DNA of 64,000 nucleotides from an uncultured Cocleimonas sp. (GCF_947495625.1 NZ_CANLZW010000010.1:1-64000), one strand, 5' to 3'. Positions 16,666 through 25,747 are shown, counted from the stretch's first letter. The notes: generated from the sequence alone by a model not told the origin. Numbers and translations: made by a program.

Positions 16666-16835
16666 GAAATTGAATAAAAGATAGCGTTAGTATGATGAAA
16701 AAAGTAGGGACTATAACTGACAGTTTCTGCAATTTCATTTTTATTATGAATCGCACGTATGGCAATTTTGTCATCTATCATAGATAGAGCAATGGCTGAA
16801 TAATTATAGTTGGGAAAAAGTGGCCATAAATAATT

Positions 16836-16856
16836 GCCCATAAGTAGGGGGGTGAC
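16836..16856 (+). repeat. Dispersed GTAGGGGGGTGAC-family repeat, copy 9
   Basis: Perfect core, in the divergent promoter region between topB and the LysR gene. Confidence 0.9.
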
Positions 16857-16889
16857 CTAATCAATGAAATAGAATAGAAATAATTAGCC

Positions 16890-16932
16890 AATTTACACCA
16901 AACTAAACTTCAATTTACACTAAACTAAGCTT
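16890..16932. promoter_or_regulatory. 22-bp direct repeat upstream of LysR start
   Basis: AATTTACACCAAACTAAACT (16890) and AATTTACACTAAACTAAGCT (16912) recur at a 22-bp step and end at the GTG start. Two helical turns apart, they fit binding of a dimeric regulator, probably LysR autoregulation. Confidence 0.5.
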
Positions 16933-16933
16933 T

Positions 16934-17866
16934 GTGAATTTCAAACAAGTCGAAACATTCCTCTGGGTATCGAAACTACTAAGTTTCAGTAAAACTGCGC
17001 AACAGCAATGTACCACCCAGCCAGCGATATCCTCAAGAATAGCTGCCTTAGAAGCAGAGCTAGGGGTGACCCTGTTTGAGCGTGACAGAAACAACAAAGT
17101 CATTCTCACGACAAAAGGACACGAGCTGTTGCCTTATGCCGAAAAAATAATCTACAACACCAAAGAATTTACCGATAAAGCAAATCAGTCAGCCAGTTTT
17201 TCCGGAGTGCTGCGTATTGGTGTTTCAGAAACGGTGGCGTATACGTGGTTTTCTGAATTTATGGAGCGTTTTCAACAGAAGCTACCAGATGTTTTGATTG
17301 AGTTAACGGTTGATGTATCAACCGGATTATCAGAGCAACTAACCGAAGGTTTGATCGATATTGCATTTTTACTGGGGCCCTTATCCATCTCGATGATGGT
17401 CAATGAAGAGTTAACCTCGGTGCCATTGGTTTGGGTAGCGAGCCCAGCTTTAGAACTCAAGAATAAAAAAGGTGAGAAGCAACAATCGCTGGAAGAATTA
17501 TCATCAAAATTACCGGTGATTACGTATGCCAAAAACACGCTACCTTATAACGAAATTTCTCGTCAATTAAAAAAGAATTCAAAAGAAATCCCGAGGATAT
17601 TTTCGTCTACGTCTTTAGGTGTTTGCCGACAGCTAGTGTTAGATGGAAGAGGGATTGGCGCACTGCCAACAGAAATCGTTAAAGACGATGTGGAAGCAGG
17701 TAAGTTAGATATATTAGAGCTGAACTGGACGCCTTCAAATTTGAACTTTACCGCCTCCTTCCCGATGACACCGCATAAACCCCAATTACAAACAGTCATT
17801 GATTTAGCAAAGAGGGTGATCGCCGATCGTCATGGGCAAAAAGATATCATAGATACAAACACATAG
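16934..17866 (+). CDS. LysR-family regulator of the 5-oxoproline cluster
   Basis: A 310-residue regulator starting at GTG. The N-terminal winged helix-turn-helix (residues 1-60, with TTQPAISSRIAALEAELG) is followed by a substrate-binding-like effector domain (GVLRIGVSETVAYTW and after). It is transcribed in the same direction as the DUF1445-TRAP-pxpABC genes and lies next to them, so it probably regulates them in response to 5-oxoproline or glutamate. Tandem direct repeats immediately before the start suggest autoregulation. Confidence 0.82.
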   Translation: MNFKQVETFLWVSKLLSFSKTAQQQCTTQPAISSRIAALEAELGVTLFERDRNNKVILTTKGHELLPYAEKIIYNTKEFTDKANQSASFSGVLRIGVSETVAYTWFSEFMERFQQKLPDVLIELTVDVSTGLSEQLTEGLIDIAFLLGPLSISMMVNEELTSVPLVWVASPALELKNKKGEKQQSLEELSSKLPVITYAKNTLPYNEISRQLKKNSKEIPRIFSSTSLGVCRQLVLDGRGIGALPTEIVKDDVEAGKLDILELNWTPSNLNFTASFPMTPHKPQLQTVIDLAKRVIADRHGQKDIIDTNT

Positions 17867-18003
17867 CGGGTTAATACAGAGTAATTTATTCGCCGCTTAT
17901 ATTTTTGATAACTTATTTTTTTCAAATCATACAAATATATATAATTTGAATTTATATCACTTGTTTTCTAATATTAAACCAATGCTTACTATTAAACAGA
18001 ATA

Positions 18004-18795
18004 ATGGAATCTAATACACACACTCTCAGTCATATACGCCAGTTAATAAGGTCAGGTGAATTCACCCGTACTACCAGTGGCATCATGCCCGATTTAGTGC
18101 AGGGAAATGTAGTCATTTTACCTAAGCAAGACGCTGATAAGTTTGTGGAATTCTGTCATCTAAATCCCAAGCCATGCCCAATTTTGGGAGTATCCAAGCC
18201 AGGTGAATACGACATACCCACTTTAGGTGAGGCTCTGGATATGCGCCATGATATCCCGCAGTACCAAGTCTTTGAGAACGGTAAGCTTGTGGCAAAACCG
18301 ACGAATATCGAAAAGTTCTGGAATGAAGATTCGGTAGCTATTGTTTTAGGTTGCTCATTCTCTTTTGAAGATGCCTTGCAACGTCAGGGATTCAGAATTA
18401 AAAACATCGATTTGAATACCAATATTTCGATGTATGAGACGTCGATTGCAACCAACCAAACTGAACACTTTAAAGGGAATATGGTGGTTACCATGCGTCC
18501 CTTTAAACAACATGAAATTGAAGACGTGATAGAAATCACACGCGGTTTCGATAAAGCACACGGTGCGCCGGTACACATTGGCGATCCTGCGCAAATTGGT
18601 ATTAATAATCTCGATGATCCCGACTACGGTTCCGCTGTTGAATTGGCAGATGATGATATCCCTGTTTTCTGGGGCTGTGGTGTAACCACACAAAGCATCT
18701 TGAGAAGCGCAAAATTACCCAGAGTGATTACCCATGCACCAGGAAAAATGCTGATTACTGACCACAATTATGAAACTCTGGTCGGCCGTCTCTAA
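18004..18795 (+). CDS. DUF1445 putative hydro-lyase / D-glutamate cyclase-like protein
   Basis: A 263-residue cytoplasmic protein of the DUF1445 (YcsI-like) family. Family motifs seen are GIMPDLVQGNVVILP near residue 26, NPKPCPILGV near 55, FWNEDSVAIVLGCSFSFEDAL near 105, NMVVTMRPF near 160 and the Cys in VFWGCGVTTQ near 223. The mammalian relative is a D-glutamate cyclase that makes 5-oxo-D-proline; bacterial members are often named hydro-lyases. Its place next to a TRAP transporter and pxpABC supports a role in 5-oxoproline/D-glutamate metabolism here, but this is inferred. Confidence 0.85.
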   Translation: MESNTHTLSHIRQLIRSGEFTRTTSGIMPDLVQGNVVILPKQDADKFVEFCHLNPKPCPILGVSKPGEYDIPTLGEALDMRHDIPQYQVFENGKLVAKPTNIEKFWNEDSVAIVLGCSFSFEDALQRQGFRIKNIDLNTNISMYETSIATNQTEHFKGNMVVTMRPFKQHEIEDVIEITRGFDKAHGAPVHIGDPAQIGINNLDDPDYGSAVELADDDIPVFWGCGVTTQSILRSAKLPRVITHAPGKMLITDHNYETLVGRL

Positions 18796-18945
18796 TGGCT
18801 GTTTATTTTTCCACCTATGTTGTTAATTCCACTCTTACTTAGGTTCTAACTGTTGTTGTTACCTATACTTAAACTGGATTTACCAACAGTAAAACTGACT
18901 AACGTTTATTTTAACTATTTTACATTGACCCAAAGAGAAAAAACC

Positions 18946-19920
18946 ATGAATAAAAAACTGATTTTCGGCACATTAATTTCTGTAGGACTGACACTCGGCC
19001 TTACATCTTCGGCGTTTGCAGATAAGTGGGATATGCCTACACCTTACGGTGATGGGGTGCATCACACCATCAATGTTAAACAGTTTGCAAAAGACGTAAA
19101 TGAAGCAACAGCTGGCGATTTAAATATTGTTGTTCATTCAGGTGCTTCACTGATTAAACACCCGGAAATTCACCGCGCAGTACGCACCGGCCAGGTTCCA
19201 ATTGGTGAGATGTTTATGGGATTGCTAGGTAATGATAATCCGCTATTTAAAGCAGACAACATTCCGTTTTTAGCGTCTGATTTTGATTCTGCTAAAAAAT
19301 TATGGACAGCATCTCGTGCAGCTATTGAAAAGTCGTTAAAGAAAGACGGTATCAAATTATTGTATGCAGTGCCTTGGCCGCCACAGGGTATTTACACGAA
19401 AAAACCGATAACTTCTGTGGCTGATCTAAAAGGCGCAAAAATGCGCGCATATAGTCCAACAACCTCACGCCTTGCAGTGTTATTAGAAGCAACGCCTACA
19501 ACGGTTCAAACCCCTGAAATTCCACAAGCATTCTCAACCGGAATCATTGATGCGATGGTGACTTCGCCAAGTACAGGTGTGAGCAGTCAATCATGGGATT
19601 ACATTTCTGATTACACGGACACACAAGCGTGGATTCCGAAGAACATGGTTATCGTCAATGCTAAATCATTCAAACGTCTAGATAAGAAAGTGCAAAAGGC
19701 CGTTGAAGAAGCCGCTGCCGCTGCTGAAACTCGCGGTTGGGAGATGGCGATAGAAGAAACCAAAGCAAAAACAGCTGTTCTGGCTGAAAAAGGTATCAAG
19801 GTTGCTACACCGTCTGCAGAACTGAAAACAGGGCTTCAGGCAATTGGTAAAACCATGGGTGAAGAATGGGCAAAAGAAGCAGGCGCTGATGGCGCTGCGA
19901 TTATAAAAGCACTTCAATAA
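18946..19920 (+). CDS. TRAP transporter solute-binding protein (DctP type)
   Basis: A 324-residue precursor from ATG 18946, preceded by an AAAGAGAAAA leader; an earlier in-frame start at 18853 would give a non-signal extension and is rejected. The signal peptide ends SSAFA, and the mature protein starts DKWDMPTPYGDG. The DctP fold is shown by HPEIHRAVRTGQVPIGEMFM, DLKGAKMRAYSP and PQAFSTGIIDAMVTSPSTG, with the conserved Arg (MRAYSP) that binds the carboxylate of the ligand. Predicted ligand from context: 5-oxoproline or a related amino-dicarboxylate. Confidence 0.92.
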   Translation: MNKKLIFGTLISVGLTLGLTSSAFADKWDMPTPYGDGVHHTINVKQFAKDVNEATAGDLNIVVHSGASLIKHPEIHRAVRTGQVPIGEMFMGLLGNDNPLFKADNIPFLASDFDSAKKLWTASRAAIEKSLKKDGIKLLYAVPWPPQGIYTKKPITSVADLKGAKMRAYSPTTSRLAVLLEATPTTVQTPEIPQAFSTGIIDAMVTSPSTGVSSQSWDYISDYTDTQAWIPKNMVIVNAKSFKRLDKKVQKAVEEAAAAAETRGWEMAIEETKAKTAVLAEKGIKVATPSAELKTGLQAIGKTMGEEWAKEAGADGAAIIKALQ

Positions 19921-19963
19921 TCTCTCAGTTTTAGATGCTTAGCCATTACAGGCTTTAATCAAT

Positions 19964-19995
19964 AAAAAAAGCCTCTATAAGTGGGGGGGTGTACT
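19964..19995 (+). repeat. Dispersed GTAGGGGGGTGAC-family repeat, copy 10
   Basis: AAAAAAAGCCTCTATAAGTG then G7 and TGTAC, between the TRAP P and Q genes. Confidence 0.85.
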
Positions 19996-20006
19996 CAGGA
20001 TTTTTA

Positions 20007-20047
20007 GTTAATCAGGTTTTCCAATTAATCATGATTTCCAGTTAATC
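20007..20047. repeat. 17-bp tandem repeat
   Basis: GTTAATCAGGTTTTCCA, ATTAATCATGATTTCCA and a partial GTTAATCCG follow each other directly, between the binding-protein and membrane-subunit genes of the TRAP transporter. Confidence 0.7.
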
Positions 20048-20139
20048 CGTACACCCTCTGACTTACTTAGTTACACATTCTTACTCACTTTCAATTTTCG
20101 TTTTTTTTTAATCAGCACAGATAATCTGAGGTCACTGTT

Positions 20140-20637
20140 TTGAGACATTTTCTTGATAAGCTCTATCTAGGTTCAGGCATGTTGGCGGGCTTGTTCATCA
20201 TTTTAATCACCATCATGATACTGGCTCAGATCGTTGGGCGCTGGTTCGATATCATTATTCCATCTACCGAAGATTTTGCCGGCTTTTTTCTCGCCGCTGC
20301 AACATTTTTAGCATTAGCGTATACCTTTAGAATGGGGGGACATATTCGCATCACCATTCTGGTTCATCTACTCAAGGGAAAGGTCAGTCGCTTTGCCCTG
20401 ACGGCTGCACTCAGTGTTTTCATTCTGATGATTGCCTACGGGGTTTATTACACCGCCGCTTTTGTCTATGAATCCTGGTCGTTCGAAGAGCTGTCTCAAG
20501 GTTATATCGCCGTGCCTTTGTGGATTCCTCAACTGGGTATGGTAATAGGGCTGCTTGTTTTCCTGATTGCTTTAATCGACGATCTGGTGTTGTTGATTTC
20601 TGGTGGGACTCCCACCTTCGTTGGCTTGGAAGAGTAG
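20140..20637 (+). CDS. TRAP transporter small membrane subunit (DctQ type)
   Basis: A 165-residue inner-membrane protein with four segments (about residues 15-35, 47-65, 87-107 and 128-150). The motif AAATFLALAYTFRMGGHIRI is typical of DctQ. The start appears to be TTG at 20140, 7 bp after a GAGG; the next in-frame ATG would remove part of the first helix. It is separated from the binding-protein gene by 219 bp holding two repeats, and by 10 bp from the large subunit gene. Confidence 0.88.
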   Translation: MRHFLDKLYLGSGMLAGLFIILITIMILAQIVGRWFDIIIPSTEDFAGFFLAAATFLALAYTFRMGGHIRITILVHLLKGKVSRFALTAALSVFILMIAYGVYYTAAFVYESWSFEELSQGYIAVPLWIPQLGMVIGLLVFLIALIDDLVLLISGGTPTFVGLEE

Positions 20638-20647
20638 GGGAAATCAC

Positions 20648-21964
20648 ATGGAAATGACTCACTTAATTATTGTCCTTGGCGCTGTATTATTAGTGTCATT
20701 ACTCAGTGGTATCTGGGTTGCGGCATCATTGTTTCTAGTTGGTTTTGTGGCCCTGATGCTAAACGACAACAGTAATATTGGACTGGTTATGGCAACCACA
20801 ACATGGGGGGCATCTGCCACCTGGACGCTTGCCGCTTTACCCCTGTTTATCTGGATGGGGGAAATACTGTTTCGGACCAAACTCTCGCAGGATTTATTCC
20901 ATGGACTTGCTCCGTGGCTAAACAAAGTCCCGGGACGTTTATTACACGTAAACATATTGGGCTGTACTATCTTTGCCGCAGTCTCAGGCTCATCCGCCGC
21001 GACTGCCGCGACCATAGGTAAAATCACCATACCCGAATTAGAAAAACGTGGTTACCCGATGAAGATGATGCTGGGTACGTTAGCTGGCTCGGGTACTTTA
21101 GGGTTTCTCATTCCACCTTCCATTATTTTGATTGTATATGGAGTGTCTGCCGAAGTTTCTATCTCGCGTTTATTTATCGCAGGCGTATTACCCGGAGCCA
21201 TGTTGGTAGTGCTGTTTATGGGTTACACCATGATTTGGTCAATGCTGAATAAAGATAAATTCCCAGAGGAAGATGACGAAGAGTTAACCAACATGACCTT
21301 CGGGCAAAAACTCTATGCGACACGTCGATTATTTCCGGTGATGGGATTAATTTTATTCGTTCTCGGTTCTATCTATGCAGGTTTTGCTACCGCAACCGAA
21401 GCCGCAGCACTGGGTGTGTTCGGTGCACTGATTTTATCTTTGGTGACGGGTAATCTTTCATTACAAACCTTTAAAGAAAGCTTATTAGGCGCAACCAGAA
21501 CCTCATGCATGATTACCTTTATCATCGCGGGTGCAGCCTTCCTCAGCCTTGCAATGGGTTTCACCGGCATCCCCAAAGCACTGGCAGAAAGTATCTCGGT
21601 GATGGGCTTAACGCCCACACAACTCATCATCGTCTTAACCTTATTCTTTATGGTACTCGGCTTTTTCCTCGATGGTATATCGATGGTGGTGTTAACCACG
21701 TCTATTGTGTTACCGATGGTAGAAAGCAGCGGCATCAATCTTTTGTGGTTCGGTATCTATGTCGTATTAGTGGTTGAGATGTCGCAGATTACCCCGCCAG
21801 TTGGCTTTAATCTGTTTGTAATGCAGGGATTAACCAAAATCAATATATTGAAAATTGCAGCCTATGCGTTGCCATTTTTCTTCTTATTACTCACCGCAAT
21901 CGTGTTGCTCACTGTTTTCCCGGGAATAGCGACGTGGTTGCCTCAATTGATGACACAGAAATAA
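20648..21964 (+). CDS. TRAP transporter large membrane subunit (DctM type)
   Basis: A 438-residue membrane protein with about twelve segments. DctM motifs include AALPLFIWMGEILFRT, FAAVSGSSAATAATIGKI, GSGTLGFLIPPSIILIVYG, ATATEAAALGVFGAL and QITPPVGFNLFVMQG. The ATG at 20648 fits its ribosome site (GAGTAGGGG); a longer frame from 20603 would overlap the DctQ gene and is rejected. It couples solute uptake to the sodium gradient. The stop is one base from the pxpA start, so the genes form one operon. Confidence 0.93.
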   Translation: MEMTHLIIVLGAVLLVSLLSGIWVAASLFLVGFVALMLNDNSNIGLVMATTTWGASATWTLAALPLFIWMGEILFRTKLSQDLFHGLAPWLNKVPGRLLHVNILGCTIFAAVSGSSAATAATIGKITIPELEKRGYPMKMMLGTLAGSGTLGFLIPPSIILIVYGVSAEVSISRLFIAGVLPGAMLVVLFMGYTMIWSMLNKDKFPEEDDEELTNMTFGQKLYATRRLFPVMGLILFVLGSIYAGFATATEAAALGVFGALILSLVTGNLSLQTFKESLLGATRTSCMITFIIAGAAFLSLAMGFTGIPKALAESISVMGLTPTQLIIVLTLFFMVLGFFLDGISMVVLTTSIVLPMVESSGINLLWFGIYVVLVVEMSQITPPVGFNLFVMQGLTKINILKIAAYALPFFFLLLTAIVLLTVFPGIATWLPQLMTQK

Positions 21965-21965
21965 T

Positions 21966-22715
21966 ATGATTAAACTAAATTGTGATTTAGGCGAAAGCTA
22001 CGGCGCCTGGAAAATGGGCACAGACGAACAAATCATGCCGTATATTGATATGGCAAATATCGCCTGTGGATTTCATGCCTCTGACCCATTCATTATGGAT
22101 AAAACGGTTAAGTTGGCAGTACAAAACAACGTCATGATCGGGGCGCATCCGGGTTACCCCGATCTGCTTGGTTTCGGACGTCGTGACATGTCGTTTAATG
22201 CAGATGAGATAAGACAACTGGTGCTCTATCAGGTAGGTGCCTTACAGGCGATTTGCGAAGCCAATGGCACCAAAATCGGCTACGTAAAACCGCATGGCGC
22301 GTTGTACAACACCATGATGAAAAGCAAATCGCAATTAACCGCCATTATGGAAGCCGTCGCGTCTCTAAAAGACCCTGTGCCATTGATGATACTGGCCAAT
22401 GCCGATGCCGAAGAAAACAAACAACTGGCAGAAAAGCATTCTGTATCGCTGTTGTTTGAAGCCTTTGCCGATAGACGTTACGCCGATGATGGAAACCTAA
22501 CTTCGCGCGCTCTTGAAGGCTCGGTTCTGGAAAATGAAAATGACATCCAGGATCAAATCAAATCGTTGATTACAGACAAACAAGCCATCAGTATTTCGGG
22601 TAACACGCTATCAGTCCATGCCGATACCCTGTGTGTGCATGGTGATAATGTGCAAGCGCTGGAATCGGTTAAAAGCATTAGAAAATTCATTGATGCTAAT
22701 TTTACGCAGTCTTAA
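21966..22715 (+). CDS. pxpA: 5-oxoprolinase subunit A (LamB/YcsF family)
   Basis: A 249-residue cytoplasmic protein beginning IKLNCDLGESYGAWKMGTDE, the family signature. NIACGFHASDP, GAHPGYPDLLGFGRR, KPHGALYN and EAFADRRYADDGNLTSR follow. With PxpB and PxpC it hydrolyses 5-oxoproline to glutamate using ATP. It starts 1 base after the TRAP gene stop and is followed by pxpB after 50 bp. Transporter and enzyme in one operon point to import and use of exogenous pyroglutamate. Confidence 0.93.
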   Translation: MIKLNCDLGESYGAWKMGTDEQIMPYIDMANIACGFHASDPFIMDKTVKLAVQNNVMIGAHPGYPDLLGFGRRDMSFNADEIRQLVLYQVGALQAICEANGTKIGYVKPHGALYNTMMKSKSQLTAIMEAVASLKDPVPLMILANADAEENKQLAEKHSVSLLFEAFADRRYADDGNLTSRALEGSVLENENDIQDQIKSLITDKQAISISGNTLSVHADTLCVHGDNVQALESVKSIRKFIDANFTQS

Positions 22716-22765
22716 ATCATTATGATATTTCTGGTAAATACGATGTTGATAGTTTCCATAAAGCC

Positions 22766-23458
22766 ATGAACGTAGTTTCTGTATCCGAGAACACCGTTGT
22801 CGTGCTGTTCGAACAAAAGATATCACAGCAGGTTGCCGCTCAAGTGCTTAAGTTAAAACAACTTATCGATGCTGAACTTGCGGACTATGTGATTGATATC
22901 GTGCCTTCCTACGCGTCGATACATTTAAGCTTTAACTTACGCAAAATAAACCATCAGGGCTTTGTCGATAAGCTGGAAACGCTAACCGATATCGTATTAA
23001 ACGCAGCAGAAGATGACACCCATGATGGCCAACAGAAACTCATAGAAATCCCTGTCTACTATGGTGAAGAAGTCGGGCTGGATCTGCTTGAAATGACAGA
23101 AACAACCGGCTTATCGATCGAACAAATCATTCAGATGCATCACCAGAAAACCTATCGTGTATTTGCGCTTGGTTTCTCTCCCGGCTTTGCATTCTTAGGC
23201 TCTGTTGATCAACCGATTGCAGTGCCGAGAAAAGAAACCCCAAGGCTTTCAGTACCCAAAGGCAGTTTAGGCATTGCCGGCGAACAAACCGCTATCTATC
23301 CATTCGATTCACCGGGTGGCTGGAATATCATCGGTCGCACCCCGAAGAATCTTGTCGATTACAATCAACACCCTCCGTGCGAATTTGAAGTAGGGGATAG
23401 CATCAAATTTAATCCCATCAGCAAACAAGCGTACCTTGATTTGGGCGGGGAGTTTTAA
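22766..23458 (+). CDS. pxpB: 5-oxoprolinase subunit B (KipI-like)
   Basis: A 230-residue protein of the carboxyltransferase-1/KipI family. The signature VFALGFSPGFAFLGSVDQ and ETPRLSVPKGSLGIAGEQT lie near residues 130-175, followed by YPFDSPGGWNIIGRTP. It works as a complex with PxpA and PxpC. The ATG at 22766 is chosen. The stop codon abuts the pxpC start directly (TAA then ATG), so translation is probably coupled. Confidence 0.92.
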   Translation: MNVVSVSENTVVVLFEQKISQQVAAQVLKLKQLIDAELADYVIDIVPSYASIHLSFNLRKINHQGFVDKLETLTDIVLNAAEDDTHDGQQKLIEIPVYYGEEVGLDLLEMTETTGLSIEQIIQMHHQKTYRVFALGFSPGFAFLGSVDQPIAVPRKETPRLSVPKGSLGIAGEQTAIYPFDSPGGWNIIGRTPKNLVDYNQHPPCEFEVGDSIKFNPISKQAYLDLGGEF

Positions 23459-24430
23459 ATGTCGCTAGACGATTTATTACCGCCTACCTTGCAAATAGTA
23501 AAACCCGGCGTCATCAGTTTACTGCAAGACTATGGGCGCTACGGTATGCAACACTATGGCATCACCAATAGTGGCCCGATGGATGAACACGCCTATTTAT
23601 GGGCGAATCGTTTATTACAAAACAACTTCAATGCACCGCAGATAGAAATTTGTTTGGGCGGGTTCGAAGCACGTTTCAGCAAACCCACCAGAATCGCCAT
23701 TTGCGGCGCGCACTTGCACCCAACACTCAATCATAAACCGCTGAAAACATGGCACAGTTACGCGATAAAAGCAGGTGATGTACTTCGCTTTGGTGGCGCA
23801 CATCATGGGCTATATACCTATCTGGCGATTGCCGGTGGTTTTGATGTTAAGCCGCAGTTATCCAGTTGCAGTACCGTGATGCGCGAGCATTTGGGGGGTA
23901 TTCATCAAAACGGCGAGAAGTTAGTTGCAGGGGATTCACTGGATTACCCGCATTATAACGAGCGACACATAAAAGGTACGGGGCCATTTTCAACCGTGGT
24001 GCCTGAAGCGTATATCCCGTCATACCCAGATAAAATCAGCATACGTTTTATCCCGAATTATTCAGAGAATGGTTGTGGTGAAGCGACCTTGAATAAATTT
24101 ACCGAGCAAAGTTATCGCGTCAGCAATGAAATTAATCGCATGGGGTATCGCTTAAAGGGTGAGGCGTTGCCACATGATGGTAAAAGTATCATCTCGCAGG
24201 GGATTAGTACGGGGTTTATTCAATTACCTAAAGATGGGCAGCCGATTGTGTTGATGAAGGATCGGCAGACTATAGGTGGGTATCCGTTATTGGGATGTGT
24301 GGCGCATTTGGATGTGGCGAAGTTGAGTCAGAGTAAGCCGGGGGTGGAAGTGGAGTTTGTGAAGGTTGGGATTCAACAGTTGGAAAGTGAACTAGTGGAG
24401 CATTTGGAGTTTTTTGGAGTTGCCTTCTGA
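23459..24430 (+). CDS. pxpC: 5-oxoprolinase subunit C (biotin-dependent carboxyltransferase-like/KipA)
   Basis: A 323-residue protein of the carboxyltransferase-2 family. QIVKPGVISLLQDYGRYGMQ, GITNSGPMDEHAYLWAN and ICLGGFEARF are seen in the first 80 residues, TYLAIAGGFDV near 120, RMGYRLKGE near 225 and GQPIVLMKDRQTIGGYP near 260. It is the third part of the ATP-dependent 5-oxoprolinase. The gene is the last of the operon; a near-perfect 12-bp hairpin lies 25 bp downstream. Confidence 0.92.
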   Translation: MSLDDLLPPTLQIVKPGVISLLQDYGRYGMQHYGITNSGPMDEHAYLWANRLLQNNFNAPQIEICLGGFEARFSKPTRIAICGAHLHPTLNHKPLKTWHSYAIKAGDVLRFGGAHHGLYTYLAIAGGFDVKPQLSSCSTVMREHLGGIHQNGEKLVAGDSLDYPHYNERHIKGTGPFSTVVPEAYIPSYPDKISIRFIPNYSENGCGEATLNKFTEQSYRVSNEINRMGYRLKGEALPHDGKSIISQGISTGFIQLPKDGQPIVLMKDRQTIGGYPLLGCVAHLDVAKLSQSKPGVEVEFVKVGIQQLESELVEHLEFFGVAF

Positions 24431-24454
24431 GGCTTACCAAAAGCCAATAAGGTA

Positions 24455-24484
24455 CATCGTAGATTCTGTAAGGAATCGTCGATG
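24455..24484 (+). terminator. Hairpin downstream of pxpC
   Basis: Arms CATCGTAGATTC and GAATCGTCGATG around TGTAAG. It lacks a T-tract, so it may act as a 3' stabiliser or a weak terminator. Confidence 0.45.
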
Positions 24485-24540
24485 CACAATGGTTGAACTG
24501 GGTTAGATATTGAATTGAATAGCTATTTTTATTTGGATTA

Positions 24541-24560
24541 AGTCACCCCTCTACTTATGA
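24541..24560 (-). repeat. Dispersed GTAGGGGGGTGAC-family repeat, copy 11
   Basis: GTCACCCCTCTACTTATGAA, one change in the C run. It directly abuts the left 34-bp inverted repeat. Confidence 0.85.
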
Positions 24561-24592
24561 ATGATATTTATGCGGCTACGCCTTTCCTTCGG
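24559..24592. repeat. 34-bp inverted repeat, left arm of cassette island
   Basis: GAATGATATTTATGCGGCTA through CTTCGG; the inverse is found at 27847-27880 with one mismatch. Next to it is a small hairpin (AACGTT...AACGTT). Confidence 0.88.
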
Positions 24593-24658
24593 ATCAACGT
24601 TAAAAAACAACGTTCTTGCTCACTGCGTTTGTATGGTATTTCCAGCCTTTATCTACGA

Positions 24659-25690
24659 TCATAGTAAAGGCATCGGGGAGGGGGAGTTTTTACACTTTTT
24701 TTTAGCTACTAAGAAGTTACAATCATCTTTAGCAATACCACTTATAAATACATATAAGTCAAAGTCCAACTTAAGTTTGTCGAATGCAGCCTTTACTTGT
24801 TTACAGTCTATATCATTATGGAATGGGATACTCCAGACAAGACACCCATAGAAATTTTTACTATTTTTTGATTTGTTGGACAGTTTTGTAATATGCCCAT
24901 TATTCTCGATAAACATTTTTTGGATTAAATTTGAAATATTCTTTTGATCTGTTAGTTCTTGTGAAACTTTCAGTGAATCAGTATATTTGTTAACTTTTGT
25001 TATATCCCTAGTAAATTCAGTCTGCTTACTCAATTCAAAAATATCTATATACTTTCCCTTGTAAGTATCCTTTTTTTCTTTGAGAAAGCATTTAATTTCA
25101 TCAAATATTTCCTTTTCAACTTTATAGCTAACATTACTTGATTTCACATGAATTTCGAATGTTTTACCTCGAAGAAAAGCATATTCATTAAGTAAGCTCA
25201 TGTTATCAATAATGCTGAGAAGCCTAGATTTAAAAATGTCTTTGCTCTCTTTGAATTTAACTTCAAAGTTATAATTTTTATTGTTTTTTTCCATTTGTAA
25301 ATCACATGCACCTTCCGTTCGAACTTGATCCGTAAACTGAAAGCCATAAGATTCTAACTCCATATATATTTGGAACTCAATAAACACAGAATGGAGTTTT
25401 CTGGTAAAGTTAAAACCTCTCTCTCCTCTTGTTTCATCCATACCATCTTTAACAAGTTGATGCGGTATATTTTCATATCCTTTCAAAAAATCTTTCTTTA
25501 AAACAACATGAGATACAAATGATTTAACTAAGGGGTTCAAAAGAGACTCTTTCCCTTCATTTTTTATATAGTCAGTTAAAGCCTCTGCAATAATTTTGTT
25601 ATTTTGACTTAAAGTTGATTTACTAATATCAAAATTGTTAATTTGTTGTAACCAGTTCTGTGGTAAAGAATTATTTTGTATGAGTCTCAT
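24659..25690 (-). CDS. Unknown protein with PD-(D/E)XK-like motif (cassette region)
   Basis: A 343-residue cytoplasmic, lysine-rich protein with no close family recognised. Residues about 125-150 read EGACDLQMEKN then YNFEVKFKES, which fits the D...(E)xK core of PD-(D/E)XK nucleases: a beta strand with Asp, a turn, then a strand with Glu-Val-Lys. The regions before and after are mostly helical. A nuclease or nuclease-like role is an inference from this motif only. It lies at the distal end of a three-gene cassette set, but no attC follows its stop. Base use is more AT-rich than the neighbouring pxp genes. Confidence 0.6.
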   Translation of the reverse strand: MRLIQNNSLPQNWLQQINNFDISKSTLSQNNKIIAEALTDYIKNEGKESLLNPLVKSFVSHVVLKKDFLKGYENIPHQLVKDGMDETRGERGFNFTRKLHSVFIEFQIYMELESYGFQFTDQVRTEGACDLQMEKNNKNYNFEVKFKESKDIFKSRLLSIIDNMSLLNEYAFLRGKTFEIHVKSSNVSYKVEKEIFDEIKCFLKEKKDTYKGKYIDIFELSKQTEFTRDITKVNKYTDSLKVSQELTDQKNISNLIQKMFIENNGHITKLSNKSKNSKNFYGCLVWSIPFHNDIDCKQVKAAFDKLKLDFDLYVFISGIAKDDCNFLVAKKKCKNSPSPMPLL

Positions 25691-25747
25691 GATTGATTAC
25701 TTATTGTTTATTGTGATGAAACACAAAAATATGCGGTGTTTTGGTTC

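Noticed and set aside
20603-20647. Upstream in-frame extension of the TRAP large subunit
   Set aside because: It overlaps the small-subunit gene and lacks the ribosome site present before ATG 20648.
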